This document shows positions 16,751 through 26,384 of a stretch of DNA of 64,000 nucleotides, in pieces. The notes beneath the pieces are model-generated. The model did not search any database, was not told the origin of the DNA, and saw nothing but the letters and a program-made list of their open reading frames with translations. Within the stretch, counting starts at the first letter, position 1; every line of letters begins with the position of its first letter. Made by a program: the position numbers and the translations under genes. The stretch comes from Flavobacterium silvisoli. Lineage in GTDB: Bacteria > Bacteroidota > Bacteroidia > Flavobacteriales > Flavobacteriaceae. Where the stretch lies: positions 96,706 through 160,705 of the forward strand of contig NZ_SJPE01000006.1 of the NCBI RefSeq assembly GCF_004329815.1, in the 5' to 3' direction.

Positions 16751-17092
16751 ATGAAAAATGTAATTCTAGGAATGTTGCTGATTTTTGCAGTATTTTCAAC
16801 ACAGGCACAACAGAAAAAAAATAAAAATGCCAAATACGAATTTGAGGTAAACGGCAATTGCGAACAATGTCAGAAACGCATACAAAAAGCTGCGTTTTCG
16901 GTGCTGGGAGTAAAAAGTGCCGAGTGGCGCATTGACGATCATATCCTGCATTTGGTTATCAATGAAGAAAAATGTTCTGTTTCGGATGTAAAAAAAGCCA
17001 TAGCTAAAGTTGGACACGATACCGATGAAGTGAAGGCTGAAGATTCGGTTTACGAAAATCTCCACTCGTGTTGTAAATACGAAAGAAAATAA
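16751..17092 (+). CDS. Secreted heavy-metal-associated (HMA) domain protein
   Basis: The 113-residue protein has a signal peptide (about 1-20, ending TQAQ) and one ferredoxin-like HMA domain whose metal site is the CxxC motif GNCEQC (Cys37 and Cys40). A second cysteine cluster, HSCCKYERK, ends the protein and could add ligands. It is likely a periplasmic metal-binding shuttle working with the TonB receptor encoded just upstream. A hairpin terminator follows within ten bases, closing the three-gene unit. Confidence 0.88.
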   Translation: MKNVILGMLLIFAVFSTQAQQKKNKNAKYEFEVNGNCEQCQKRIQKAAFSVLGVKSAEWRIDDHILHLVINEEKCSVSDVKKAIAKVGHDTDEVKAEDSVYENLHSCCKYERK

Positions 17093-17098
17093 GACTAA

Positions 17099-17124
17099 AG
17101 ACTCCTCATATGAGGAGTTTTTAT
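17099..17124 (+). terminator. Terminator of the metal cassette
   Basis: ACTCCTC and GAGGAGT (17101-17118) pair around ATAT, followed by TTTTTATTTTG, directly after the HMA stop. Confidence 0.88.
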
Positions 17125-17186
17125 TTTGAAATACTTTCGACTAATAATTTTATCTTTACGGCAACTAACGAATTAGCAACTTCTTT

Positions 17187-17822
17187 ATGAGTGATTTCTA
17201 TAAAAAGATACTGGATAACAACAAGCAGTGGGTAGAGAACCAATTGAAAATAGATCCGAATTATTTCAAAGATTTATCCCAAGGACAAAGACCTCCTTTG
17301 TTGTGGATTGGTTGTTCAGACAGTCGTGTTCCGGCTAACGAAATCATAGGTGCCAAGCCGGGAGAAGTATTTGTTCATCGTAATATTGCCAATATGGTAG
17401 TGCATTCGGATATGAACATGCTGAGCGTTTTGGATTATGCCGTGAATGCGCTGAAAATAAAACATGTTATTGTCTGCGGTCATTATGGTTGTGGTGGAGT
17501 CAAAGCAGCGATGGGCAACAATTCAATCGGGATTATCGACAACTGGATTCGCCATATTAAAGACGTGTACCGTTTGCACCATCAGGAACTCAATGCCATT
17601 GAAAATGAAAATGACCGATTCAACCGCTTTGTAGAAATTAATGTTATCGAACAAGTTTATGATTTGGCTAAAACTTCTATAGTACAGTCGGCCTGGAACA
17701 ATGGACAGGAATTGTCACTTCACGGTTGGGTATACGGGTTAAACTCGGGCTTTGTAACCGATTTGAATGTAAATTTCAGCAGCAACAAAGATTTGGATGA
17801 CGTTTATCAATTAGAATTTTAA
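17187..17822 (+). CDS. can: Beta-class carbonic anhydrase
   Basis: The enzyme interconverts CO2 and bicarbonate in the cytoplasm. The zinc and catalytic residues of beta carbonic anhydrases are all present in 211 residues: Cys43-x-Asp45-x-Arg47 in GCSDSRVPANE, and His99 and Cys102 in CGHYGCGGV. The length and ELSLHGWVYGLNSG segment near the C terminus are typical. Its stop codon shares one base with the ATG of the DUF2490 gene (TAATG), so the pair is probably coupled, although no functional link between them is obvious. Confidence 0.95.
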   Translation: MSDFYKKILDNNKQWVENQLKIDPNYFKDLSQGQRPPLLWIGCSDSRVPANEIIGAKPGEVFVHRNIANMVVHSDMNMLSVLDYAVNALKIKHVIVCGHYGCGGVKAAMGNNSIGIIDNWIRHIKDVYRLHHQELNAIENENDRFNRFVEINVIEQVYDLAKTSIVQSAWNNGQELSLHGWVYGLNSGFVTDLNVNFSSNKDLDDVYQLEF

Positions 17823-18565
17823 TGCGAAAGGTTCTCTTGTTATTTGGTTTTTTACTGGTTTCAAATTTGCATTTGAATGCTCAATCGTTAAAACAGGATC
17901 AGCGGGTTTGGTTTGCCTATGCCGGGCAATATAAGGTTGCCGAACATTGGGGATATCATATCGAAGCTCAATTCAGAATGGACAACCAGTTAGAGCAAAA
18001 CCTCCAAAACCTGTATCGAATTGGAGCTGTTTATTTTATATCGTCCACTAAAAATCTGACCGCCGGCTATGCTCTAGTCAACACTTTTGATACCGGTAAG
18101 GAACATTTTTTTAAAGAAAACCGAATTTGGGAGCAGTACCAATACACCAAAAAATGGCATGCCGATAAAAATATGATGTTGCACCGGCTGCGTTTGGAGC
18201 AACGTTGGGTAGGTTCTTTGGGAACTGTTGACGGGAATGTGGTTTCTATGGGAAGCAATTATCAAAACCGATTGCGCTATTTCAATCGAAATTTGTTTCA
18301 TATTGCCAATTTAAAAGCTACCGATGAAGAGATTTACGCCGTTTTGCAAAATGAAATTTTCATCAATTTAGGAGATAATAAAGTCAATTCGAATGTTTTT
18401 GACCAGAATCGGTTCTTAATAGGGTTGGGGTTGAATTATAATAATCACATACGATTGGAATTAGGGTACATGAATCATTTTGTGAATTCTAATGCCAAAG
18501 TTGATACCATGAATCACACGGTTTCGATCTCATTGATTCAAAATCTGAATTTGCAAAAACAATAA
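17822..18565 (+). CDS. DUF2490 family protein, probable outer-membrane beta-barrel
   Basis: The 247-residue protein has a signal peptide (about 1-20, LLFGFLLVSNLHLNAQ) and then alternating hydrophobic/polar stretches with many aromatic residues, ending RLELGYMNHFVNSN...SISLIQNLNL, which looks like closing strands of an outer-membrane barrel. DUF2490 proteins share the early WFAYAGQYKVAEHWGYHIEAQFR pattern. The function of the family is unknown. It starts inside the carbonic anhydrase stop codon. Confidence 0.8.
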   Translation: MRKVLLLFGFLLVSNLHLNAQSLKQDQRVWFAYAGQYKVAEHWGYHIEAQFRMDNQLEQNLQNLYRIGAVYFISSTKNLTAGYALVNTFDTGKEHFFKENRIWEQYQYTKKWHADKNMMLHRLRLEQRWVGSLGTVDGNVVSMGSNYQNRLRYFNRNLFHIANLKATDEEIYAVLQNEIFINLGDNKVNSNVFDQNRFLIGLGLNYNNHIRLELGYMNHFVNSNAKVDTMNHTVSISLIQNLNLQKQ

Positions 18566-18651
18566 TACAGTTTAACTTTTTATAAAGTATTTATCCGAAA
18601 AAAAGGATTAATTTCACGCTCAATTTTTTATCCACTTTAATTTTATAATAC

Positions 18652-19335
18652 ATGAATGACTTTAATTGGATGCAATTACTGAATCCTGAATTTTACATTA
18701 CCATGTCGATTGGCGGTGTACAAGTGGGTCTTTGGATTGTATTGTTTATAGTATTTGCCGAAACCGGACTTTTTGCTGGTTTCTTTTTGCCCGGTGACAG
18801 TTTGCTATTCCTGGCCGGAATCTACAGCCGTGATTTAATCGAGAATTTTTCATTCATACCAAGTGATTTGGTAAACGTAACTTTATTGGCCGTATTGGTA
18901 GCCGTAGCCGGAATTTTGGGCAATATGATGGGCTATTGGTTTGGTGCCAAAAGCGGGTATTACCTATACAAAAAGGAAGACAGTTTCTGGTTTAAAAAGA
19001 AATACTTAATCCAGTCAAAAGATTTCTTCGAAAGATATGGTGGAAAGGCTATCATTTTTGCCCGTTTTTTACCAATAGTCAGAACTTTTGCTCCTATAGT
19101 TGCCGGAATTGTAACCATGGACAAAAAGAAATTCATGTTTTATAATATAGTCAGTTCTTTCCTTTGGTCGTTTATTCTGATTTTCTCAGGACACTACTTA
19201 TACGGAATGTTCCTGGATAAATTTAACATCGATTTGAAGAAGCATATAGAGGTTATTGTGATAGTAATCATCATTATTTCCACTTTTCCTGTACTTCTCA
19301 AGGTTTTTAAGAAAACACCGGAACAAGCAGAATAA
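18652..19335 (+). CDS. DedA family membrane protein
   Basis: DedA (VTT-domain) proteins are multi-pass inner-membrane proteins; some family members act as flippases for undecaprenyl phosphate or phospholipid. The 227-residue protein shows the family marks GLFAGFFLPGDSLLFLAG, GNMMGYWFGAKSGYYL and FARFLPIVRTFAPIVAG with the conserved arginine, plus about five hydrophobic segments. It is transcribed alone after an 86-base gap and ends at a terminator shared with groEL. Confidence 0.93.
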   Translation: MNDFNWMQLLNPEFYITMSIGGVQVGLWIVLFIVFAETGLFAGFFLPGDSLLFLAGIYSRDLIENFSFIPSDLVNVTLLAVLVAVAGILGNMMGYWFGAKSGYYLYKKEDSFWFKKKYLIQSKDFFERYGGKAIIFARFLPIVRTFAPIVAGIVTMDKKKFMFYNIVSSFLWSFILIFSGHYLYGMFLDKFNIDLKKHIEVIVIVIIIISTFPVLLKVFKKTPEQAE

Positions 19336-19367
19336 AAAAACGCCTCAAATTTTGAGGCGTTTTTAGT
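19336..19367. terminator. Bidirectional terminator between the DedA gene and groEL
   Basis: A perfect AAAACGCCTCAAA/TTTGAGGCGTTTT hairpin with A and T runs on both sides lies between two convergent stop codons (19335 and 19385). Confidence 0.9.
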
Positions 19368-19384
19368 TTTATTATGATTATATA

Positions 19385-21025
<1,641 letters not shown>

Positions 21026-21061
21026 TTATTTAGTAAAATTTGTTGATTTGATTTTTTGGAA

Positions 21062-21337
21062 TTAGATAATTGCAAGAATGTCATCTTCGCGCATGATTAA
21101 ATAATCTTTTCCGTTGAATTTTAAATCGGTTCCAGCGTATTTGCCATAAAGAACGGTGTCTCCGACTTTAACGGTCAAAGGTTCGTCTTTTTTACCGTTT
21201 CCTACAGCAACAACAGTTCCTTTTTGCGGTTTTTCTTTTGCGGTATCCGGTATGATAATTCCAGATGCCGTTTGGGTTTCTGCCGGTGCAGGTTCCACAA
21301 TAACTCTGTCTGAAAGGGGTTTAATGTTTAATGCCAT
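21062..21337 (-). CDS. groS: 10-kDa co-chaperonin GroES
   Basis: GroES is the heptameric lid of the GroEL chamber. The 91-residue product has the family start ([16 protein letters not shown]), the mobile loop with hydrophobic tripeptide ([23 protein letters not shown]) and the C-terminal [15 protein letters not shown]. It heads the groES-groEL operon; the secG terminator lies about 90 bases upstream, leaving room for a promoter, but I see no exact TAnnTTTG or CIRCE element. Confidence 0.98.
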   Translation of the reverse strand: MALNIKPLSDRVIVEPAPAETQTASGIIIPDTAKEKPQKGTVVAVGNGKKDEPLTVKVGDTVLYGKYAGTDLKFNGKDYLIMREDDILAII

Positions 21338-21423
21338 AATTATAAATGTTTATGTTATTTTGAATGTTTGGTTTCGATTTTTTCAGAAATTGTGCCAAGG
21401 CTTTAAAACTGACATTTTTTCCT

Positions 21424-21455
21424 AAAAAAAATGCCAGCATGTCAGCGCTGGCATT
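21424..21455 (-). terminator. Terminator downstream of secG
   Basis: AATGCCAGC and GCTGGCATT form the stem, followed in minus-strand reading by a run of seven T. It starts about 20 bases past the secG stop. Confidence 0.88.
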
Positions 21456-21475
21456 ATATTGTTAAGTGGTATTCC

Positions 21476-21817
21476 TTATTTTTTTTCAGACTCAGGAGCA
21501 ACTGGTTTTGCCGGAGTCGTAGTAGCCGGTTTAGCAGGGGCAACCGATTCTTTTTCGTCAATGATTTTGGAATTAGCATCGCTCAGACTTCCGGAGAAAC
21601 TTAAGCTTGATAACAAAATCAAAACGATTAAGACAGTGGCCAGCGTCCAAGTACTTTTATCTAAAAAGTCTGTTGTTTTTTGTACACCTCCCATTTGGGT
21701 TGATCCGCCTAATGAAGAAGATAAACCGCCTCCTTTTGGGTTTTGTACCATGATTACAATAATCAATAGAAAACAAACTATTGTGATTAATACTAAAAAG
21801 ATTGAAAATGTGCTCAT
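21476..21817 (-). CDS. secG: Preprotein translocase subunit SecG
   Basis: SecG is the accessory membrane subunit of the SecYEG channel. The 113-residue protein has the family topology: membrane segment 1 (about 4-24), the conserved loop VQNPKGGGLSSSLGG, membrane segment 2 (about 55-75), then a Pro/Ala/Lys-rich tail. It is four bases from the next upstream gene and lies in a minus-strand run with lptE, a typical flavobacterial order. Confidence 0.93.
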   Translation of the reverse strand: MSTFSIFLVLITIVCFLLIIVIMVQNPKGGGLSSSLGGSTQMGGVQKTTDFLDKSTWTLATVLIVLILLSSLSFSGSLSDANSKIIDEKESVAPAKPATTTPAKPVAPESEKK

Positions 21818-21821
21818 TATT

Positions 21822-22646
21822 TTAATTGTTATTTTGTTGTACTATTTTAATATCCGAAATACGGTCTGCAAAGAAACTACTTTTTTCCGGATATTTCAAA
21901 ATTAATATTTCATAGGCCTGAATTGCTTTGGAATATTTTTTCTGTTCCAAATAAACACGGGCTAAAGTTTCGGTCATCAGATGGCTGGTGTCTTCGGCAA
22001 TCGGTTCAATGGCGGGCAAAACAGCATCTTTGGCAATAGGCGAAATCTTCGGATTGTTTTCGATGAATTTGTCAATCAGTTCCAGTTTTTTCTTTTTATT
22101 TTCATCGATGGCGGCAATTGGTTGTGTGGTTTCTTCTCTTACAATTGGTTTTAATCGTGACAATTGCAGCCACTCCTGAAATGAATGTTTTTCATTTCTG
22201 GAAAACTCGAGTGGTTTGCCTATGGCGAGTTTTTCTTCTGCTTTTTGCTCTTCAGTGGGCGTTGCTTCTTTTATAGAAGTCAATATAGATTGTTCTAAAG
22301 GATCAATTTCAGATTTTTTGCCTTCTACTACGATGATTTCACTGCCAACAACGTTCATGTTCATCAATTCTTCCAGTTTCTTTTCATACAATCCTTTTTG
22401 AACGGCAACAAAAGAGTCGGAAGTAATAAAGTCAAATAGGACGCTTCGGTCAGTAGTATAAGCGGCGCAAACTTTTAAGGCATAGTTATAATTGAAACTA
22501 TCCTGATTGTACAAATGCTTCAGTTTCAAAACACGGGCACTTTGAAAATACGGAAACGCCGAAAGTACATTGTCCAACGTGTCAGCATACCGGTCGTTAA
22601 TGGCTTCGGGTTTGTTGAGTAAATATGTAAAATCAGTTAAATTCAA
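21822..22646 (-). CDS. Conserved tetratricopeptide-repeat protein, unknown function
   Basis: The 274-residue cytoplasmic protein starts with a helical domain (MNLTDFTYLLNKPEAI, then PYFQSARVLKLKHLYNQDSFNYN), has a charged, low-complexity middle, and ends with a single clear TPR-like pair (ETLARVYLEQKKYSKAIQAYEILILKYPEKSSFFADRI). No signal peptide or catalytic motif is seen. It sits between lptE (19 bases) and secG (4 bases), so it is co-transcribed with envelope-export genes. This neighbourhood is conserved in flavobacteria as I recall, but the function is unknown; a scaffold role is a guess. Confidence 0.8.
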   Translation of the reverse strand: MNLTDFTYLLNKPEAINDRYADTLDNVLSAFPYFQSARVLKLKHLYNQDSFNYNYALKVCAAYTTDRSVLFDFITSDSFVAVQKGLYEKKLEELMNMNVVGSEIIVVEGKKSEIDPLEQSILTSIKEATPTEEQKAEEKLAIGKPLEFSRNEKHSFQEWLQLSRLKPIVREETTQPIAAIDENKKKKLELIDKFIENNPKISPIAKDAVLPAIEPIAEDTSHLMTETLARVYLEQKKYSKAIQAYEILILKYPEKSSFFADRISDIKIVQQNNN

Positions 22647-22665
22647 TTGTTTCAGGATTTAGAAT

Positions 22666-23169
22666 TTACCATTTGGCTAAGGAAGCATTGAAAACATCTT
22701 GTGTGATTCGTTCAAAAATTTCATCTATGTATCCATTGAGTGTTGAGCCCGTAGGCAGTTCAATGCCATCATAATCGCGGTAAAATGAAAAGCGTTTTTC
22801 AAAGTTGTCACTTTCCTTATTTTTATTGATGAAGCGAACATTTACTGTGATGGTCAATCGGGTTTGTGCTGCTTTTTGATCGGCGGTAGCAGTCATCGGC
22901 GTGGCATTGTAGCTTACAATTTCACCTTCGTAAACCAAGTCGCCGTTGGTATTGGTCAGATTCAAATTAGTTTGATTCTGAATGATTTCTTGCAGTTTTA
23001 TGGTAAAAGTACGCTCAATGCCCGGTTCAACTATGTCAGCATTGTTTTGAAAATAATTCACCTGAAAGGTCTTGGCATCAATTTTTCCTGTTCCGGTAAA
23101 ATTGTATACTGAGCAGCTGTTCAGGCTAAAAAAAACGAAAGCACAGAGTATGTATTTAAAAATCTTCAT
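22666..23169 (-). CDS. lptE: LptE-like lipopolysaccharide-assembly lipoprotein
   Basis: LptE plugs the LptD barrel that inserts LPS into the outer membrane. The 167-residue protein has a lipobox (FFSLNSC, Cys19) followed directly by the family start SVYNFTGTGKIDAKTFQVNYF, and the expected alternating beta pattern with GDLVYEGEIVSYNATPM. The length fits Bacteroidota LptE. It lies between the sigma-54 activator gene and the TPR gene on the same strand. Confidence 0.87.
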   Translation of the reverse strand: MKIFKYILCAFVFFSLNSCSVYNFTGTGKIDAKTFQVNYFQNNADIVEPGIERTFTIKLQEIIQNQTNLNLTNTNGDLVYEGEIVSYNATPMTATADQKAAQTRLTITVNVRFINKNKESDNFEKRFSFYRDYDGIELPTGSTLNGYIDEIFERITQDVFNASLAKW

Positions 23170-23224
23170 GGCTCAAATATAACCATTATTGGGTTTAAGG
23201 ATTGCTTTTTTTGGGGTTTTACCT

Positions 23225-24487
23225 TTACAAATTGAACTGTTTTATTTTTCGGTAAAGTGTTCGCTCAGAAATGCCCAATTCATCAGCCGCGGCTTTTCGT
23301 TTTCCTTTGTTCCGTTCCAATGCTTTTTTGATCAGTTCCAGTTCTTTGGCTTCTAGACTCAGCGTTTCTTCTTCCTCCACAGTTTCGGCCATTAAATAAT
23401 TGGTGTCGTCTTCATCATCAAATTCCTCTTGTTGCGATTGGGTTGGAGTAGGAATGATGTTCATTCTCGGCTCGTCTTCAAAAGCAATTTCTTTTTCATT
23501 AACCGTTGAGCCATATACTTTTTGAATCAAACTCGGATTGATGTCCTGCACTTTACTGCCGTTTTTCATCAATTCCAGTGTTAGTTTCTTCAAGTCGTTC
23601 AAATCGCTTTTCATGTCAAAAAGCACTTTGTATAAAATATCCCTTTCGGTAGCAAAATCACCTTCTGCTTTTTTTCCGCCTATAACCGATGGTAAAGCGG
23701 TGCCTTCTAAAGGCAAATACGATTGCAGGGTTTGTAATGATATGTCGCGATTGGTCTCTAAAACAGAAAGTTGTTCGGCTACATTGCGCAACTGGCGTAT
23801 GTTCCCGCTCCAACGGTATTTTTGTAAAAACTGAACAGCATCTTCGCTAAGCTTGATTGGAGGCATTTTGTATTTATGGGCAAAATCAGAAGCGAATTTT
23901 CGGAACAATAAATGAATGTCGTCTTTACGGTCTCTCAAAGGAGGCAACGGAATGTCAACCGTACTCAGGCGGTAATACAAATCCTCACGGAATTTACCTT
24001 TTTGGATGGCCTCAAACATATTTACATTGGTGGCCGCAACGATACGCACATTAGTTTTTTGTACTTGAGACGAACCTACTTTAATGAATTCACCATTCTC
24101 CAATACACGCAACAAGCGTACTTGAGTGGTAAGGGGCAGTTCTCCTACTTCATCTAAAAAAATAGTACCGCCGTCAGCCACTTCAAAATAGCCTTCGCGG
24201 GTATTCGTTGCACCGGTAAAAGCTCCTTTTTCGTGCCCGAACAATTCACTGTCAATCGTTCCTTCGGGAATCGCGCCACAGTTAACGGCTATGTATTTGC
24301 CGTGTTTTCGGTGTGAAAGCGAATGGATAATTCTCGGAATACTCTCTTTACCCACGCCACTTTCCCCTACTACCAATACGGAAATATCAGTTGGGGCAAC
24401 CTGTATGGCTTTCTCGATGGCGCGGTTGAGTTTCGGGTCGTTTCCGATAATCTCAAAACGTTGTTTGATGCTTTGAACGGATTCCAT
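23225..24487 (-). CDS. Sigma-54 interaction domain transcriptional activator
   Basis: Bacterial enhancer-binding proteins hydrolyse ATP to open sigma-54 promoters. The 420-residue protein has a AAA+ domain starting at the N terminus, with Walker A GESGVGKE (41-48), the sigma-54-contacting GAFTGA loop (89-94) and arginine fingers further on (FREDLYYRL). After an acidic linker (about 345-385) comes a Fis-type DNA-binding helix-turn-helix (KAAADELGISERTLYRKIKQF). There is no receiver, GAF or other sensor domain, so its activity must be controlled by level or partners. It follows miaB and precedes lptE on the minus strand. Confidence 0.95.
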   Translation of the reverse strand: MESVQSIKQRFEIIGNDPKLNRAIEKAIQVAPTDISVLVVGESGVGKESIPRIIHSLSHRKHGKYIAVNCGAIPEGTIDSELFGHEKGAFTGATNTREGYFEVADGGTIFLDEVGELPLTTQVRLLRVLENGEFIKVGSSQVQKTNVRIVAATNVNMFEAIQKGKFREDLYYRLSTVDIPLPPLRDRKDDIHLLFRKFASDFAHKYKMPPIKLSEDAVQFLQKYRWSGNIRQLRNVAEQLSVLETNRDISLQTLQSYLPLEGTALPSVIGGKKAEGDFATERDILYKVLFDMKSDLNDLKKLTLELMKNGSKVQDINPSLIQKVYGSTVNEKEIAFEDEPRMNIIPTPTQSQQEEFDDEDDTNYLMAETVEEEETLSLEAKELELIKKALERNKGKRKAAADELGISERTLYRKIKQFNL

Positions 24488-24502
24488 TTTTTTAATTGAT
24501 TA

Positions 24503-24570
24503 ATTGATAATTAACAATGGATAATTGATTTAGAGATCCTAATTATCAATTATCCATTATCAATTGTTAA
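24503..24570. repeat. AT-rich imperfect inverted repeat between miaB and the sigma-54 activator gene
   Basis: ATTGATAATTAACAATGGATAA-like left arm (24503-24529) can pair with a right arm (24543-24570) reading TTATCAATTATCCATTATCAATTG; the right arm runs into the miaB stop codon. It could form a long weak stem. There is no GC-rich core or clear T tract, so termination is uncertain. Confidence 0.6.
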
Positions 24571-26015
24571 TTCATTTCACTATAACCTACCGCTTCACCA
24601 ATCAAAGTGGCAGTAGTGCAATCGGTAATTTTTACCAATACAAAATCGCCTTCTTTGTAATGCTCTTTAGGGAAAACAGTGACTACATTTTCAGAATTTC
24701 TGCCACTCCAGTGTTTGTCTGATTTCTTTGATTCTTTTTCAATCAAGACTTCTACCGTTTGTCCTAAGAAACGCTTGGTTCTTTTTTCACTTAGTATTTG
24801 TTGCAAGTCTACAATTTCCTGTAAACGTCTTTTCTTTACTTCTTCCGGTACATCATCTTCCATTTTACGGGCTGCCAAAGTACCGGGTCTCTCAGAATAC
24901 GCAAACATATAGCCGAAGTCGTATTCTACATATTCCATCAAACTCAACGTGTCTTGGTGATCTTCTTCGGTTTCGGTTGGGAAACCGGCAATCATATCTT
25001 GCGAAATGGAACAGCCCGGTATGATGCGTTTGATTTTATCCACCAATTCCATGTACTCTTCACGGGTGTGCTGGCGGTTCATTTCTTTTAAGATTCGGGT
25101 ACTGCCGCTTTGCACCGGTAGGTGTATGTAATTGCATACATTATCATATTTGGCAATCACGTGCAACACTTCTTCGTGCATGTCCTGCGGATTGGAAGTC
25201 GAAAAACGGAAACGCATTTTCGGAAACTGAATAGCACACATTTCCAATAACTGAGCAAAGTCGACTGCCGTGGCTTTTTGCATTTCGGTAGCCTTGTCAA
25301 AATCTTTTTTCAAACCGCCGCCATACCAAAGGTAACTGTCAACGTTTTGTCCTAAAAGGCAAACTTCTTTAAAACCTCTGTCCCACAAATCCTGAATCTC
25401 AGCCATAATACTTTGTGGTTCACGACTGCGCTCACGACCTCGGGTAAACGGTACTACGCAAAATGTACACATGTTATCGCAACCGCGTGTGATAGAAACG
25501 AAGGCATTTACGCCATTACTGTTCAAACGCACCGGAGACACATCGCCATACGTTTCGTCTTTAGAAAGGATAACATTGATGGCATCACGACCTTCTTCCA
25601 CTTCTTTCAAAAGATTCGGTAAATCCTTGTAGGCATCCGGGCCGACAACCATATCTACAATTTTTTCCTCTTCAAGAAATTGACTTTTCAAACGCTCAGC
25701 CATGCAACCCAAAACACCCACCTTCATACTCGGATTGATGCTGCGTTTCACCGCTTGGTATTTTTCCAAACGTTTTCTTACGGTTTGTTCCGCCTTGTCT
25801 CGTATAGAGCAGGTATTGACCAAAACCAAATCGGCTTCCTCCAATTTTTGAGTAGTATTATACCCTTGCTCAGTCAAAATTGAAGCGACAATCTCACTGT
25901 CCGAAAAATTCATCGCACAGCCGTAGCTCTCTATAAATAATTTTTTTTGGTTCCCTTCTTTTTGCTCTAAAACCAAGCTGGTACCTTGTTTTTTCTCGTC
26001 TATTTCCTTTTCCAT
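24567..26015 (-). CDS. miaB: tRNA-2-methylthio-N6-dimethylallyladenosine synthase MiaB
   Basis: MiaB adds the methylthio group to i6A37 of tRNAs reading UNN codons, using two iron-sulfur clusters. The 482-residue protein has the N-terminal UPF0004 domain with Cys33, Cys69 and Cys104, the radical-SAM CxxxCxxC (Cys179, Cys183, Cys186 in GCDNMCTFC) and a C-terminal TRAM domain. The segment [20 protein letters not shown] is diagnostic of MiaB rather than RimO. Translation starts at 26015, with a good promoter candidate about 60 bases upstream. Confidence 0.97.
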   Translation of the reverse strand: MEKEIDEKKQGTSLVLEQKEGNQKKLFIESYGCAMNFSDSEIVASILTEQGYNTTQKLEEADLVLVNTCSIRDKAEQTVRKRLEKYQAVKRSINPSMKVGVLGCMAERLKSQFLEEEKIVDMVVGPDAYKDLPNLLKEVEEGRDAINVILSKDETYGDVSPVRLNSNGVNAFVSITRGCDNMCTFCVVPFTRGRERSREPQSIMAEIQDLWDRGFKEVCLLGQNVDSYLWYGGGLKKDFDKATEMQKATAVDFAQLLEMCAIQFPKMRFRFSTSNPQDMHEEVLHVIAKYDNVCNYIHLPVQSGSTRILKEMNRQHTREEYMELVDKIKRIIPGCSISQDMIAGFPTETEEDHQDTLSLMEYVEYDFGYMFAYSERPGTLAARKMEDDVPEEVKKRRLQEIVDLQQILSEKRTKRFLGQTVEVLIEKESKKSDKHWSGRNSENVVTVFPKEHYKEGDFVLVKITDCTTATLIGEAVGYSEMN

Positions 26016-26076
26016 CTTAGGCTGAATTTATTTCAGTATCGTATGCATCATCCCGATTTTGCGTTTTTCGGGACAG

Positions 26077-26108
26077 CAAAGATAATACTAAATTCGGAAA
26101 TCTGACAA
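26077..26108 (-). promoter_or_regulatory. Candidate miaB promoter
   Basis: In minus-strand reading a TTG (26106-26108) is followed after 21 bases by TATCTTTG and C (26077-26084), a good fit to the Bacteroidota TTG / TAnnTTTG promoter, about 60 bases from the ATG. Confidence 0.55.
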
Positions 26109-26137
26109 GTTGGCAGAATCGGTTTAACAAAAGTTTT

Positions 26138-26217
26138 GGAGCGAATGGGTTAGGCGTGTCGGGAATCCCTATTCCCGCTTTACGGGTTACGCGGTAACCT
26201 CTTCAATCGGGGCTAAA
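26138..26217 (-). repeat. Decayed copy of a dispersed intergenic repeat (copy B)
   Basis: Shares the block order of 4049-4130, including GGAGCGA, ATCCCTATTCCCGCT and the end ATCGGGGCTAAA, but with many substitutions between. The two copies lie about 22 kb apart in the same orientation. Confidence 0.55.
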
Positions 26218-26356
26218 AAAGGGCTTGTCTTTTGTCTCGGTTAACACCCTAAAAACGTTTTATGAAAAGACTGTATATATATTAAGGTATAAAATTCTTT
26301 TATCGGTCAATCACCGTTAAAAACCAACACTAAATCGATATTTTAAAAAAAACGTT

Positions 26357-26364
26357 TACTTTTG
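26357..26364 (+). promoter_or_regulatory. Candidate topA promoter -7 element
   Basis: TACTTTTG matches TAnnTTTG; the leader before the ATG at 26385 would be about 15 bases. No TTG at the ideal upstream distance is evident. Confidence 0.45.
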
Positions 26365-26384
26365 TCCGCGTAAACAATAGGGAT

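Larger units (their letters stand above)
26016..26384. other. 369-base intergenic region between divergent miaB and topA
   Basis: It holds the miaB promoter candidate (26077-26108), copy B of the dispersed repeat (26138-26217), an AT-rich stretch with TATATATATTAAGG, and a topA -7 element (26357-26364). I see no ORF or RNA gene in it. Confidence 0.7.

Noticed and set aside
21383..21398. Sigma-54-like promoter upstream of groES (minus-strand TTGGCACAATTTCTGA)
   Set aside because: The -12 GC element is missing (CTGA instead of TTGC), and no activator sites are visible.
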